From NCBI RefSeq assembly GCF_003367395.1, contig NZ_CP031417.1, positions 3,534,001 through 3,598,000 on the forward strand: a stretch of 64,000 bases of DNA, read 5' to 3'. The stretch is from Pseudolabrys taiwanensis (GTDB lineage: Bacteria; Pseudomonadota; Alphaproteobacteria; Rhizobiales; Xanthobacteraceae). The first letter of the stretch is position 1, and every line of letters starts with the position of its first letter. The notes beneath the pieces are model-generated. The model was not told the DNA's origin, did no database searches, and saw only the letters and a list, made by a program, of their open reading frames with translations. The position numbers were made by a program, and so were the translations under genes. Shown piece after piece: positions 46,796 to 55,985 of this stretch.

Positions 46796-47311
46796 TCAGT
46801 TCGCGCTGCAGTGGGCGCAGGTGCCGAAGATCTCGATGACCGGCGTCTTCGGCGTGAAGCCGACGGCACGCGAGGCTGTCCGGATCGTCTCCGCCACCGT
46901 AGCGGACGCCGCTTCGCCGACGGCGCCGCATTTCTCGCAGATCAGGAACACGACCGGATCGCCACTATCGTGATTGTGGCCGCAGGCGACGAACGCATTG
47001 CGGCTTTCGATGCGGTGGACGAAGCCCTGTTCGCGCAGGAAGTCGAGCGCGCGGTAGATGGTGATCGGCGCGGGCCTCGCGCCGTCCTCGGCCAGCCGAT
47101 CGATCAGCTCGTAGGCGCCAAGCGGCTGATGCCGTTCGAGCAACGCCTCGAGCACCTGCCGGCGGATCGGCGTCAGGCGCTCCTTGCGGGCGGTGCAGAC
47201 CGCCTCGGCGTGAGCAATGGCATCGCTAGCACAGCGACCATGATCGTGGTCGGGCGCCGGAAATACCGCGTGGGAATGCGCTTTTTTCGCCAAAGCTTGC
47301 TCCGTTCTCAC
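46796..47311 (-). CDS. zur: Fur-family regulator, probably Zur
   Basis: About 171 aa with a Fur-type winged helix (RLTPIRRQVLEALLERHQPL, PITIYRALDFLREQG) and a dimerisation domain with zinc cysteines (CEKCG and CAHC at the C-terminus). LGAYELIDRLAE and HRIESRNAFVACGH are typical of Zur. The His-rich N-terminal stretch (APDHDHGRC) is unusual and might bind metal. GTG 47311 is proposed; the frame to 47467 crosses an AT-rich promoter. No znu genes are visible here. Confidence 0.83.
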   Translation of the reverse strand: MRTEQALAKKAHSHAVFPAPDHDHGRCASDAIAHAEAVCTARKERLTPIRRQVLEALLERHQPLGAYELIDRLAEDGARPAPITIYRALDFLREQGFVHRIESRNAFVACGHNHDSGDPVVFLICEKCGAVGEAASATVAETIRTASRAVGFTPKTPVIEIFGTCAHCSAN

Positions 47312-47466
47312 CGGACTGTAGCGGGCTGCCTCAATCGCGGAAAGCTGAACGACCACCTCTAGATATATATTGCACCGCAAAACAAATAGGGGCAGGTTCC
47401 GCCCCTCATATCCGACCATCGGCTTCAGCGGCCCGCGGCGGCCGCAAATTCCCACGAGGACGGCCA
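47312..47466. promoter_or_regulatory. Divergent promoter region zur / bdhA
   Basis: Contains an AT-rich island (CTAGATATATATTGCAC, 47357-47373) and a hairpin AGGGGC-AGGTTCC-GCCCCT (47387-47405). GAGGA lies 7 nt before the bdhA ATG. I do not see a clear Zur box. Confidence 0.35.
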
Positions 47467-48249
47467 ATGCTTAAAGGCAAGACTGCGCTCATCACCGGAT
47501 CGACATCCGGCATCGGATTGGCGATCGCGCGCGCTTTCGCGAAAGAAGGCGCCAACGTGATGCTCAACGGCTTCGGCGACAAGGATGCGATCGAAAAAGA
47601 ACGCGCCGGGCTGGAGAAGGAATTCGGGATCAAGGCCCGCTATTCGGCCGCCGACATGACCAAGCCCGCCGAGATCGCGGATATGGTGAGCGCGACCGAA
47701 AAGGAGTTCGGCGCTCTCGACATCCTGGTCAACAATGCCGGCATCCAACACGTGGCGAACATCGAGGATTTCCCCGTCGAGAAGTGGGACGCGGTCATCG
47801 CCATCAATCTCTCGTCGTCGTTTCACACCATCCGTGCCGCCATGCCCGGCATGAAGAAACGCAAATGGGGCCGCATCATCAACATCGCTTCGGCGCATGG
47901 TTTGGTCGCGAGCACGCAGAAGGTCGCTTACGTCGCGGCCAAGCACGGCCTGGTCGGCATGACCAAGGTGGTGGCAATGGAAGCGGCGAACGACGGCGTC
48001 ACCTGCAATGCCATCTGCCCCGGCTGGGTGCTCACACCGCTGGTGCAAAAGCAGATCGACGATCGCGCCAAGGCGTCGGGCAAGAGCGTGCGCGATGAAG
48101 AGATCGCGCTGCTCTCCGAGAAGCAGCCGATGCACAAGTTCACCAAGCCGGAGAATATCGGCGCCCTCGCCGTGTTCCTGGCGGGCGACGCGGCCGAGAG
48201 CATCACCGGCTCGGCCTATTCGATCGACGGCGGCTGGGTCGCGCAGTGA
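47467..48249 (+). CDS. bdhA: 3-hydroxybutyrate dehydrogenase
   Basis: A 260-aa short-chain dehydrogenase oxidising (R)-3-hydroxybutyrate to acetoacetate with NAD. Motifs: TGSTSGIGLAIARAFA, NNAGIQHVANIEDFP, IASAHGLVASTQKVAY with catalytic YxxxK (YVAAK), and ICPGWVLTPLVQKQI. The pattern QHV..IEDFP is typical of BdhA rather than FabG. It mobilises PHB and complements phaA/phbB elsewhere in the window. The patatin gene follows on the same strand. Confidence 0.94.
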   Translation: MLKGKTALITGSTSGIGLAIARAFAKEGANVMLNGFGDKDAIEKERAGLEKEFGIKARYSAADMTKPAEIADMVSATEKEFGALDILVNNAGIQHVANIEDFPVEKWDAVIAINLSSSFHTIRAAMPGMKKRKWGRIINIASAHGLVASTQKVAYVAAKHGLVGMTKVVAMEAANDGVTCNAICPGWVLTPLVQKQIDDRAKASGKSVRDEEIALLSEKQPMHKFTKPENIGALAVFLAGDAAESITGSAYSIDGGWVAQ

Positions 48250-48255
48250 TGGTCG

Positions 48256-48381
48256 GTCGTCCCGGGCGAGCCATAAGCGCGTTCACGCGCGTCTGCGATG
48301 CGCTATGGCGAGACCCGGGACCCAGTACGCCTTGTCCGATCGATAGCCTGCGGCGTAAAGGTCCCCGCCTGCGCGCGGACG
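48256..48381. repeat. Palindromic repeat between bdhA and the patatin gene
   Basis: A GTCGTCCCGGGCGAG... GACCCGGGACCCAGTACGCC arm, then CTGCGGCGTAAAGGTCCCCG with CCTGCGCGCGGACG, with inverted GCGC stretches between. Same type as 53459-53556 and 54707-54800. It ends 7 bp before the patatin ATG. Confidence 0.65.
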
Positions 48382-48388
48382 CCGCCGC

Positions 48389-49480
48389 ATGATCGACATC
48401 ATCTCGCGCGCCCTCCGCGGCAACAGACGCAAAGCCACGGGGCCGAACGGCGAAAAGCGCATCAATCTCGCATTGCAAGGCGGCGGCGCGCACGGCGCTT
48501 TCACCTGGGGTGTGCTCGATTATCTTCTGGAAGATGGCCGCCTTCTCGTCGAAGGCATTTCCGGCACGTCGGCCGGCGCCGTCAACGCCGTGATGCTGGC
48601 CGATGGCCTCAAGCGCGGCGGACCCGACGAAGCGCGCAAACGGCTGGCCGATTTCTGGCAGGCAGCGAGCTTGGGCGGCGACCTGCCGCCCCTTCAGCGC
48701 ACGGTGCTCAACCGGCTGTTTTCGCTATTGCCCGGCGAGGGCCTGCCGACCTTCGACTGGCTCAGCAACTGGTCGCGCTATCTTTCGCCTTACGATCTCA
48801 ATCCGCTCAACATCAATCCGCTCAAGGATCTGATCGAGCGCTTCGTCGATTTCGATGGCCTGCGTGCCGACACGCGCCAGCTCTTCATCGCCGCCACCAA
48901 TGTGCAGACCGGCAAGCTGCATATCTTCCCGCGCGACAAGATCTCCGCCGAAGCGGTGATGGCATCGGCCTGCCTGCCGGCGGTGTTCCGCGCGGTCGAG
49001 ATCGACGGTGTGCCCTATTGGGACGGCGGCTATCTCGGCAATCCGGTATTGTTTCCCTTCTTCCGTACCACCGACACCGAGGACGTGCTGATCGTTCAGA
49101 TCAATCCGCTGGTGCGCAAGAAGGTACCGACCACGACCCGCGATATCGTCGCGCGCGTCAACGAGATCACCTTCAATTCGGCGCTGATGGCGGAACTGCG
49201 CGCGATCGAGTTCGTCAACCGGCTGATCGAACAGAAGCGGCTGCCGCGCGGCACCGGCGAGAACGAGTACCGCCAGATCAAAGTCCATCGCATCGTGCTC
49301 GAGGGCCTCGGCGAACGTTTCGCCGGCGCAAGCAAGCTGCGCAACGACTACGAATCGTTCGAGCTGCTGCGCAAGCTGGGCGAGCGTGCGGCGCGCCGCT
49401 TCCTCGACGCCCATTACGACAATATCGGCGTGCGTTCGAGCATCGATCTCAAGTCGGAACTCGTGTCGGAGGGAGCATAG
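48389..49480 (+). CDS. Patatin-like phospholipase
   Basis: A 363-aa lipid hydrolase with a Ser-Asp dyad: oxyanion-hole GGGAHGAFTWGVLDYL, nucleophile in GISGTSAGAVNAV, and the Asp in DGGYLGNP. No signal peptide. Its pairing with bdhA suggests a role in PHB granule or membrane lipid turnover. The substrate is not shown; phospholipase A2-like activity is the family default. Confidence 0.9.
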   Translation: MIDIISRALRGNRRKATGPNGEKRINLALQGGGAHGAFTWGVLDYLLEDGRLLVEGISGTSAGAVNAVMLADGLKRGGPDEARKRLADFWQAASLGGDLPPLQRTVLNRLFSLLPGEGLPTFDWLSNWSRYLSPYDLNPLNINPLKDLIERFVDFDGLRADTRQLFIAATNVQTGKLHIFPRDKISAEAVMASACLPAVFRAVEIDGVPYWDGGYLGNPVLFPFFRTTDTEDVLIVQINPLVRKKVPTTTRDIVARVNEITFNSALMAELRAIEFVNRLIEQKRLPRGTGENEYRQIKVHRIVLEGLGERFAGASKLRNDYESFELLRKLGERAARRFLDAHYDNIGVRSSIDLKSELVSEGA

Positions 49481-49527
49481 CGTTCCCACCTTCGCGGGGC
49501 CGACAATGACCGTGCTATTCTTCGACC

Positions 49528-50076
49528 ATGCCCCACCCCACCGCCACGATCGGCAACACGCAACTCGATATCGTCGTCGCCGACATCACCACGCTCGACG
49601 TCGATGCCATCGTCAACGCCGCCAACCGCTCCCTGCTCGGTGGCGGCGGCGTCGACGGCGCGATCCACCGCGCTGCAGGGCCGCAATTGCTCGATGAGTG
49701 CCGCACGCTCGGCGGCTGCGACACCGGCGACGCCAAAATCACGCGCGGCTATCGGCTAAAAGCGCGCCATGTGATCCATGCCGTGGGACCGGTGTGGAAC
49801 GGCGGCGGTCGCCATGAAGACGCGCTGCTGGCGAGCTGCTATCGCACGGCGCTCGATCTCGCCGCGCAGCACCGGCTCGCGTCGGTTGCCTTCCCGGCTA
49901 TCTCGACCGGCGTCTATCGTTTTCCGGGGGAGCGGGCCGCGCGCATCGCCGTCGAAACAGTGGCATCGGTGGTTGCCACGCAGCCGCGGGGGCTCGCCCG
50001 CGCGATCTTCTGCTGCTTCTCTGAGGACAGCGCCGCCCATCACACGGCGGCCATCGCCGCGTTAGGGCTGGCTTAA
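49528..50076 (+). CDS. Macrodomain protein, O-acetyl-ADP-ribose deacetylase type
   Basis: A 182-aa macrodomain of the MacroD/YmdB class: [20 protein letters not shown], the ADP-ribose loop [36 protein letters not shown] and [13 protein letters not shown]. It removes ADP-ribose from proteins or deacetylates O-acetyl-ADP-ribose. Alone between patatin and the marR operon. Confidence 0.92.
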   Translation: MPHPTATIGNTQLDIVVADITTLDVDAIVNAANRSLLGGGGVDGAIHRAAGPQLLDECRTLGGCDTGDAKITRGYRLKARHVIHAVGPVWNGGGRHEDALLASCYRTALDLAAQHRLASVAFPAISTGVYRFPGERAARIAVETVASVVATQPRGLARAIFCCFSEDSAAHHTAAIAALGLA

Positions 50077-50205
50077 CCCTCTTTCGTCGGCGTCATGGGC
50101 GGCAGCCATGCCCTTGGCCGACCTTCTCCCGGGCCGGGGAAAGAGCCAAACACCTCAAGCCCCCAAAGGGCGCCCCGTCTGCGCGATTGTTCCTCCATTA
50201 ACAAC

Positions 50206-50220
50206 TTAGGATCATCCTAA
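50206..50220. promoter_or_regulatory. Palindromic operator candidate upstream of the marR-emrAB operon
   Basis: A perfect 7-1-7 palindrome TTAGGAT-C-ATCCTAA in an AT-rich promoter region. Downstream, CTTATTATA is repeated directly at 50233-50241 and 50248-50256 (15-bp spacing). MarR proteins usually bind such palindromes to repress their own operon, so either is a plausible site. Confidence 0.5.
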
Positions 50221-50281
50221 AGGACTATTGTACTTATTATAAGCGTGCTTATTATATCGAGGCTGATAAAGAGTTAGGCCC

Positions 50282-50761
50282 ATGCCAAAGTTCCCGATCG
50301 AGCGCGAAATTGCCTTTGCTCTCAAGGACGTATCCCGGATGCTGGCGACCTATGCCGACCAGCAGGGACGCGACTTTGGGATTTCGAGTGCGCAGTGGAG
50401 CGTGCTGGTCCGGCTGGATCGAAGCGAGGGTCTCAAGCAGTCCGAACTCGCCGAGTTGCTCGACCTCCAGCCGATTTCGCTCACCCGTCTGCTCGACCGT
50501 CTCGCCGACAATGGCCTGATCGAACGCCGCGCGGATCCGAATGATCGCCGCGCCAACCGCCTTTATCTGACGCCGGCTGCTCGCCCGATGCTGGAGCAAC
50601 TCGGCGAACTCAGCAAACGCCTGATGGAAACCGTGCTGGACGGACTCGGCGCCGAATCGCGTGAGCGGCTCGCGCGCGATCTCAACGTCTTGAAGGACAA
50701 CCTTCGCGCCGCCATCAACCGCAACGCCCAACCGCAAACCAACAAAGTTCTCATATCATGA
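50282..50761 (+). CDS. MarR family transcriptional regulator
   Basis: A 159-aa winged-helix regulator: ISSAQWSVLVRLDRSEGLKQ-like region, SELAELLDLQPISLTRLLDR recognition helix and the wing ERRADPNDRRANRLYLTPAA. It presumably represses the efflux genes that follow and is released by a phenolic or antibiotic ligand. Its stop overlaps the emrA start by 4 nt (ATGA). Confidence 0.93.
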   Translation: MPKFPIEREIAFALKDVSRMLATYADQQGRDFGISSAQWSVLVRLDRSEGLKQSELAELLDLQPISLTRLLDRLADNGLIERRADPNDRRANRLYLTPAARPMLEQLGELSKRLMETVLDGLGAESRERLARDLNVLKDNLRAAINRNAQPQTNKVLIS

Positions 50762-51903
50762 GTGACAAAGCCCTGAAGGTCGTTCCCCAGCCGGAGGCGA
50801 AGTCGGCGCCCGAAAGCGAGGCCGATACTTCCGCCCAGAGTGGCGCGGCGCCACGCATGGACCGCAAGCGCCTGCGCATGATCCTGCTGATCGTGCTGCC
50901 GCTGATCGCGGTTCTGGCGGGCATCGGCATTTATCTGACCGGCGGCCGCTACATCTCCACCGACAATGCGTATGTCGGCGCCCAGAAAGTGCTGATCACG
51001 CCCGACATCGCCGGCAAGATCGTGCGTGTCGCCGTGCGCGAAGGCCAGCACGTCAAGCCGGGCGACGAACTTTTCACGCTCGACCAGGTGCCTTTCTCTC
51101 TCGCTCTCGACCAGGCCAAGGCAAAGGTCGATGCCGCGCGCGTGGATTACGAGAAAGCGATGACCAGCCTCAAGTCGCTGCGCAGCATGGCCGACTTGGC
51201 GCAGAAGAGCGTCGAGCTTAAGCAACGCGATCTCGACCGCAAGACCAAGCTCGTTGCCACACAGGCCGGCTCCGCCGCCGACGTCGACACCGCGGCCGCC
51301 TCGCTGGTGACAGCTCAGACGATCGCGCAATTCACCGTCCAGCAGCGCGACACGACGCTGAGCCAGTTGCTCGGCGATCCCGAGCTGCCGCTCGAGCGCT
51401 TCCCGGAGTATGTGCAAGCCAAGGCTGCGCTCGCGGACGCGCAGCGAAACTACGACCACACGATCGTGCGCGCGCCGATCTCCGGCACCGCGACGCAGGT
51501 CGACAACATTCAGATCGGTCGCTTCGTCCCCGCTGGCACGCCGATCCTCAGCGTCATCGACGATCAGGCGCCGTGGGTGGATGCCAATCCGAAGGAGACG
51601 GACATCACCTATCTCCGCGTCGGGCAGAAGGTGACGCTCGACGTCGACTCCTTCCCGGACCACACCTTCACCGGTCACGTCGTCGCGGTCAGCCCCGGCA
51701 CGGGCGCGCAGTTCTCGATCCTGCCGCCGCAGAACGCGTCGGGCAATTGGGTCAAAGTCGTGCAACGCGTGCCCGTGCGCATCGCCTTCGACAAGGATGA
51801 GGCGATCCGACGTCTGCGCGCCGGCATGAGCGTCAACGTGTCGATCGACACCGGCCATAGCCGCCTGCCGTTCGGTTCCGCCATGGCGAAGGACGCCCAA
51901 TGA
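50758..51903 (+). CDS. emrA: HlyD/EmrA-type membrane fusion protein
   Basis: A 381-aa periplasmic adaptor. One N-terminal anchor (MILLIVLPLIAVLAGIGIYL), biotinyl-lipoyl half-motifs (NAYVGAQKVLITPDIAGKIV; HTIVRAPISGTATQVDNIQI), and an alpha-helical hairpin between them. The barrel domain includes WVDANPKETDITYL. It links the EmrB pump to an outer-membrane channel not encoded here. 4-nt overlaps on both sides. Confidence 0.93.
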   Translation: MSDKALKVVPQPEAKSAPESEADTSAQSGAAPRMDRKRLRMILLIVLPLIAVLAGIGIYLTGGRYISTDNAYVGAQKVLITPDIAGKIVRVAVREGQHVKPGDELFTLDQVPFSLALDQAKAKVDAARVDYEKAMTSLKSLRSMADLAQKSVELKQRDLDRKTKLVATQAGSAADVDTAAASLVTAQTIAQFTVQQRDTTLSQLLGDPELPLERFPEYVQAKAALADAQRNYDHTIVRAPISGTATQVDNIQIGRFVPAGTPILSVIDDQAPWVDANPKETDITYLRVGQKVTLDVDSFPDHTFTGHVVAVSPGTGAQFSILPPQNASGNWVKVVQRVPVRIAFDKDEAIRRLRAGMSVNVSIDTGHSRLPFGSAMAKDAQ

Positions 51904-53450
51904 CGGCCGGTTCAGCGATGGCGCCGGGCTTCAGGCGCACGCTGATCACAGTGTGCGCCATGACGGCCACGATCATGCAGGCGCTCGACACGACGATCGC
52001 CAACGTGGCCCTGCCCTATATGCAGGGCTCGTTGTCGGCGTCGCTCGACCAGATCAACTGGGTGCTTACCTCCTACATCGTCGCGGCCGCCATCATGACG
52101 GCGCCGATGGGCTGGCTGTCGGACCGTTTCGGCCGCAAGAAGCTGTTCATCACCTGCGTCTCCGGCTTCACCGTCGCCTCGTTACTCTGCGCTCTCGCCC
52201 AGAACATCGAGCAGATGGTGCTGTTCCGTCTGCTGCAAGGCATGGCCGGCGCTGCGCTGGTGCCGCTGTCCCAATCGGTGCTGCTAGACGCCTATTCGGT
52301 CGAGGAACGCAGCCAGGCGATGGCGATCTGGGGCATCGGCGTGATGCTCGGCCCGATCATGGGCCCGACATTGGGCGCATGGCTCACCGACAATTACTCG
52401 TGGCACTGGGTATTCCTGATCAACCTGCCGATCGGCATCATCACCGTGCTCGGCCTGATGACGTTCATGGACGAGACCGAGACGCAGGGACATCTGCGCT
52501 TCGACTGGTTCGGCTTCATCGCTCTCGCCGTCGGCATCGGCTCGCTGCAGTTGTTGCTCGACCGCGGCGAACAGGTCGGCTGGTTTGACTCCAACGAGAT
52601 CTGGATCGAGGCGATCATCTCGGCGGTCGGCTTCTATTACTTCTTCGCTCATTCGCTGACGACGCCCGAACCCTTCGTCCGCTTCGAGCTGTTCAAGGAC
52701 CGCAACTTTGTCTCGGGCGTCGTGTTCATGGTGGTGATCGGCGTGGTGCTGTTCGGCACCATGGCACTCGTCACGCCGTTCATGCAGAACCTGCTCGGCT
52801 ATCCGATCCAGACCGCGGGCTTTCTACTCGGCTCGCGCGGCATCGGCACGCTGTTGACGATGATGGCGGCGCCGCGGCTGATGCGGCTGATCGAAAGCCG
52901 CTATCTGATCCTAACCGGACTCGCGCTCACCGGCGCGACGCTCTACCACATGACCGCCTTCTCGCTCGACACGACGCAGACCACGATCGTGGTGACGAGC
53001 ATCGTGCAGGGCGTCGGCCTCGGCCTCTTGTTCGTGCCGATCACTTCGGTGGCGTTCACGACCCTGCCCGGCCATCTGCGGACCGGCGGCACCGCCATGC
53101 TGACTCTGGTGCGCAACATCGGCTCCTCGATCGGCATCTCCATGGTGATCGCGCAGCTCACCAGCGGCACGACATACATGCACGCGCGGCTGACAGAGAA
53201 CGTGACGCCCTTCAACAACGCGCTGCAGATGCCGGACGTTGCCGGCACGCTGAACCTGCAAAGCGACACCGGCCGGGCGCTGCTCGACTCAATCGTCACG
53301 CAGCAGGCGAATTTGATCGCCTACCTCAACGACTACAAATTGCTGATGTACCTGACCCTGATCATGATCCCGCTGGTGTGGATCATCGGCACCAGCCGCA
53401 AGCAGGCCACGGGCGGCGCGCATGACGATGAGCCGGTGGTGATCGACTAA
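51900..53450 (+). CDS. emrB: DHA2 family MFS drug efflux pump, EmrB-type
   Basis: A 516-aa transporter with 14 membrane helices. Signature sequences: MQALDTTIANVALPYMQGSL, GWLSDRFGRKKLF (motif A), LLQGMAGAALVPLSQS, and GIGVMLGPIMGPTLGAWLTD (motif C of antiporters). It exports hydrophobic toxic compounds by proton exchange. Last gene of the marR-emrA-emrB operon. Confidence 0.94.
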   Translation: MTAGSAMAPGFRRTLITVCAMTATIMQALDTTIANVALPYMQGSLSASLDQINWVLTSYIVAAAIMTAPMGWLSDRFGRKKLFITCVSGFTVASLLCALAQNIEQMVLFRLLQGMAGAALVPLSQSVLLDAYSVEERSQAMAIWGIGVMLGPIMGPTLGAWLTDNYSWHWVFLINLPIGIITVLGLMTFMDETETQGHLRFDWFGFIALAVGIGSLQLLLDRGEQVGWFDSNEIWIEAIISAVGFYYFFAHSLTTPEPFVRFELFKDRNFVSGVVFMVVIGVVLFGTMALVTPFMQNLLGYPIQTAGFLLGSRGIGTLLTMMAAPRLMRLIESRYLILTGLALTGATLYHMTAFSLDTTQTTIVVTSIVQGVGLGLLFVPITSVAFTTLPGHLRTGGTAMLTLVRNIGSSIGISMVIAQLTSGTTYMHARLTENVTPFNNALQMPDVAGTLNLQSDTGRALLDSIVTQQANLIAYLNDYKLLMYLTLIMIPLVWIIGTSRKQATGGAHDDEPVVID

Positions 53451-53458
53451 TCAAAGCG

Positions 53459-53556
53459 GTCGTTCCGGGCGAGCGCACCGCGCGAGAGCCGGAATCCAGT
53501 ACTCCGTGCCTATCGAACAGCTGCGGCGTACCGGATCCCCGCCTTCGCGTAGACGA
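53459..53556. repeat. Palindromic intergenic repeat between convergent genes
   Basis: GTCGTTCCGGGCGAGCG...GAGAGCCGGAATCCAGTACT followed by GCTGCGGCGTACCGGATCCC...AGACGAC. Related to 54707-54800 and 48256-48381. Lies between emrB and the CoA-transferase gene, 7 bp from the latter's stop. Confidence 0.7.
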
Positions 53557-53562
53557 CAGAGC

Positions 53563-54696
53563 TCACTTTCCGAACTCCGCCCTCACCCTCTCCGTATGCT
53601 CGCCGAGCGCCGGCACGGCGCCATACGTTCGCGCGTCACCCGCGATCATGGGCGCCGGCGCCGGTGTCGACACCGGACCCGTGGGCGAGCCGACCGTGAG
53701 ACGCCGCAAATGCGGATGCCGGCCCAGCAGCGCCGTATCGTTGACGCGTGCGAACGCGATATCGGCGGCGGCGAGCTTCTGCTCCAGCTCGGCCACATCC
53801 AGGGCCGCGAACGCCTCCGCCACCCGACCGTCGGTCTCGCCGCGGCGCTTCATGCGTTCGACATTCGTGGCGAAAGCGGGATCGGCGGCGAGCGCCTTGT
53901 CGCCCATGACCTTTTCGGCCAACGCGCGCCATTCGCGGTCGTTCTGGATCGAAATCAGGATGTCGGCGTCGTCGCGGCTCTTGAAGACGCCGTAAGGCGA
54001 GATCGAGGGATGCGCGAGGCCGATGCGTTGCGGAGTCTTGCCGCCCTCGTGCTGCAACAGCGGCACCGTCATCCAGTCGGCCATCGAATCGAACATCGAC
54101 ACCGCAATCGCCGCGCCTTCGCCGGTACGGCCACGCGCGATCAGCGCCTCCAGGATCGCCTGATAGGCGTTCATGCCGGTCGCGATATCGACCACCGACA
54201 CGCCGACGCGCGACGCCGTTTCCGGTCCGCCGGTGATGGACGACAGGCCGCTGTCGGCCTGGATCAGGAGGTCATACGCCTTGCGCTGCGCATAAGGTCC
54301 GCTCTCGCCATAGCCGGAGATCGAGCAACAAATGAGCCGCGGATAATCCTTGCGCAGGCGCTCGACTGCGAAGCCGAGCTTAGCCAGCGCACCGGGCTTG
54401 AGGTTCTGCACGAACACGTCGGCCTTGGCGAGCATGGCCTCGAGCAGCGCCTTGTCCTCGGCCCTGCCGATATCGAGCACCACCGATTCCTTGCCGCGAT
54501 TGAGCCAGACGAAGTACGCGCTTTCGCCATGCACCAGATGATCGTAGCCGCGGGCGAAATCGCCTTCCGGCCGCTCGACCTTGATCACCCGCGCGCCGGC
54601 ATCGGCGAGCTGGCAGGTGCAGCGTGGCGCCGCAACGGCTTGTTCGACGGAAACGACGAGGAGGCCTGAGAGGGGGAGAGTCATTTGAGAACTCAC
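53563..54696 (-). CDS. CaiB/BaiF family III CoA-transferase
   Basis: A 377-aa family III CoA-transferase: PLSGLLVVSVEQAVAAPRCT, ADAGARVIKVERPEGDFARG, LNRGKESVVLDIGR, FVQNLKPGALAKLGF and ISGYGESGPYAQRKAYDLL. The catalytic Asp is expected in VSVVDIATGMNAY. It moves CoA between carboxylic acids. It follows the acyl-CoA dehydrogenase gene on the same strand, suggesting activation and then oxidation of one acid. The substrate is unknown. Confidence 0.88.
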   Translation of the reverse strand: MSSQMTLPLSGLLVVSVEQAVAAPRCTCQLADAGARVIKVERPEGDFARGYDHLVHGESAYFVWLNRGKESVVLDIGRAEDKALLEAMLAKADVFVQNLKPGALAKLGFAVERLRKDYPRLICCSISGYGESGPYAQRKAYDLLIQADSGLSSITGGPETASRVGVSVVDIATGMNAYQAILEALIARGRTGEGAAIAVSMFDSMADWMTVPLLQHEGGKTPQRIGLAHPSISPYGVFKSRDDADILISIQNDREWRALAEKVMGDKALAADPAFATNVERMKRRGETDGRVAEAFAALDVAELEQKLAAADIAFARVNDTALLGRHPHLRRLTVGSPTGPVSTPAPAPMIAGDARTYGAVPALGEHTERVRAEFGK

Positions 54697-54706
54697 AACA
54701 ATTCAC

Positions 54707-54800
54707 TGTCGTCCCGGGCGAGCGAAGCGAGACCCGGGACCCATACGCCGCAGTCTATCGATAGGTCACGGCGTATGGGTCCCCGCCTCCGCGGGGACGA
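54707..54800. repeat. Palindromic repeat between acyl-CoA dehydrogenase and CoA-transferase genes
   Basis: GTCGTCCCGGGCGAGCGAAG...GACCCGGGACCCATACGCCG, then CGGCGTATGGGTCCCCGCCT...GGGGACGAC. The CCCATACGCCG and CGGCGTATGGG parts pair. It is four bases from the stop of the dehydrogenase gene. Confidence 0.75.
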
Positions 54801-54803
54801 CGA

Positions 54804-55973
54804 TTAGTAAGACCTCGGCAGCCCGAGCACATGTTCGGCGAGATACGATAGGATCATGTTGGTCGAGATCGGCGCCACTTGATAAAGCCGCGTCTCGCGG
54901 AATTTGCGTTCGACGTCGTATTCCTCGGCGAAGCCGAAGCCGCCATGCGTCTGCACGCACATGTCGGCCGCGGCCCACGACGCGTCCGCCGCCAGAAGCT
55001 TGGCCATATTGGCTTCCGCGCCGATGTCGGCGCCCGCCTCGTATTTGCGCGCCGCCTCGTGCACCATCAATTCGGCTGCGCGCATCTGCGCATATGCCCG
55101 CGCGATCGGAAACTGCACGCCCTGGTTCTTACCGATCGGCCGGCCGAACAGCTCGCGCTCCTTGGCGTAGTTCGTTGCCTTGGCGATGAACCACTTGGCA
55201 TCGCCGATGCACTCGGCCGCGATCAGGATGCGCTCGGCGTTCATGCCGGACAGGATATAGCGAAAGCCCTTGCCTTCCTCGCCGATCAGGTTCTCCGCCG
55301 GCACGCGCAGGTCGTCGAAGAAGATCTGCGTCGTCGCATGGTTCATCATCGTGCGGATGGGCGTGATCGACATGTTGGTGCTTTGCGCCAGCCGCATGTC
55401 GACCAGGAACACCGATAGACCGTCGGTGCGCTTCTGCGCCTGCTCACGCGGTGTCGTGCGCGCGAGCAGTAACATCAGATCGGAATGCTCGGCGCGCGAG
55501 GTCCAGATTTTCTGACCGTTGATAACGTAGTGATCGCCCTCTTTGCGCGCCGTCGTACGGAGCGACAAGGTATCCGTACCGGACGTGGGCTCCGTCACGC
55601 CGAAGGCCTGCAGGCGCAACTCGCCGGTCGCGATCTTCGGCAGATAGCGCTCCTTCTGTGCCGGCGAGCCGTGCCGCAGGATCGTACCCATCGTATACAT
55701 CTGGGCATGGCAGGCCGCGCCGTTGCTGCCGGAGGCATGCACTTCTTCGAGGATCGCCGCGGCGGCGCTGATCGTGAGGCCGCTGCCACCGTATTCTTCC
55801 GGGATCAGCGCGGCGAGATAACCGGCCTCGGTCAGCGCCTTGACGAAGGCGGTCGGATAGGCTCGCTCGCGATCGAGCTCCCGCCAGTAATCGCCGGGAA
55901 ACTTGGCGCACAACGCGCGCACGCTCTCGCGGATATCGGCATAAGGATCGATGTCGGTATGGGGCTTGGTCAT
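54804..55973 (-). CDS. Acyl-CoA dehydrogenase family protein
   Basis: A 389-aa flavoprotein. Blocks: PEEYGGSGLTISAAAAILEE, LQAFGVTEPTSGTDTLSLRT (FAD/substrate), GQKIWTSRAEHSDLMLLLAR, FGRPIGKNQGVQFPIARAYA and VQTHGGFGFAEEYDVERKFR. The usual C-terminal IYEGT catalytic-base motif is replaced by LYQVAPISTNM, so the base may lie elsewhere, as in long- and branched-chain enzymes. Probably works with the CoA-transferase encoded next. Confidence 0.88.
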   Translation of the reverse strand: MTKPHTDIDPYADIRESVRALCAKFPGDYWRELDRERAYPTAFVKALTEAGYLAALIPEEYGGSGLTISAAAAILEEVHASGSNGAACHAQMYTMGTILRHGSPAQKERYLPKIATGELRLQAFGVTEPTSGTDTLSLRTTARKEGDHYVINGQKIWTSRAEHSDLMLLLARTTPREQAQKRTDGLSVFLVDMRLAQSTNMSITPIRTMMNHATTQIFFDDLRVPAENLIGEEGKGFRYILSGMNAERILIAAECIGDAKWFIAKATNYAKERELFGRPIGKNQGVQFPIARAYAQMRAAELMVHEAARKYEAGADIGAEANMAKLLAADASWAAADMCVQTHGGFGFAEEYDVERKFRETRLYQVAPISTNMILSYLAEHVLGLPRSY

Positions 55974-55985
55974 GGGGACCCATTC

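Noticed and set aside
53506..54669. A 387-codon plus-strand frame opposite the CoA-transferase gene
   Set aside because: Shadow frame, starts inside a repeat and lacks any recognisable domain.
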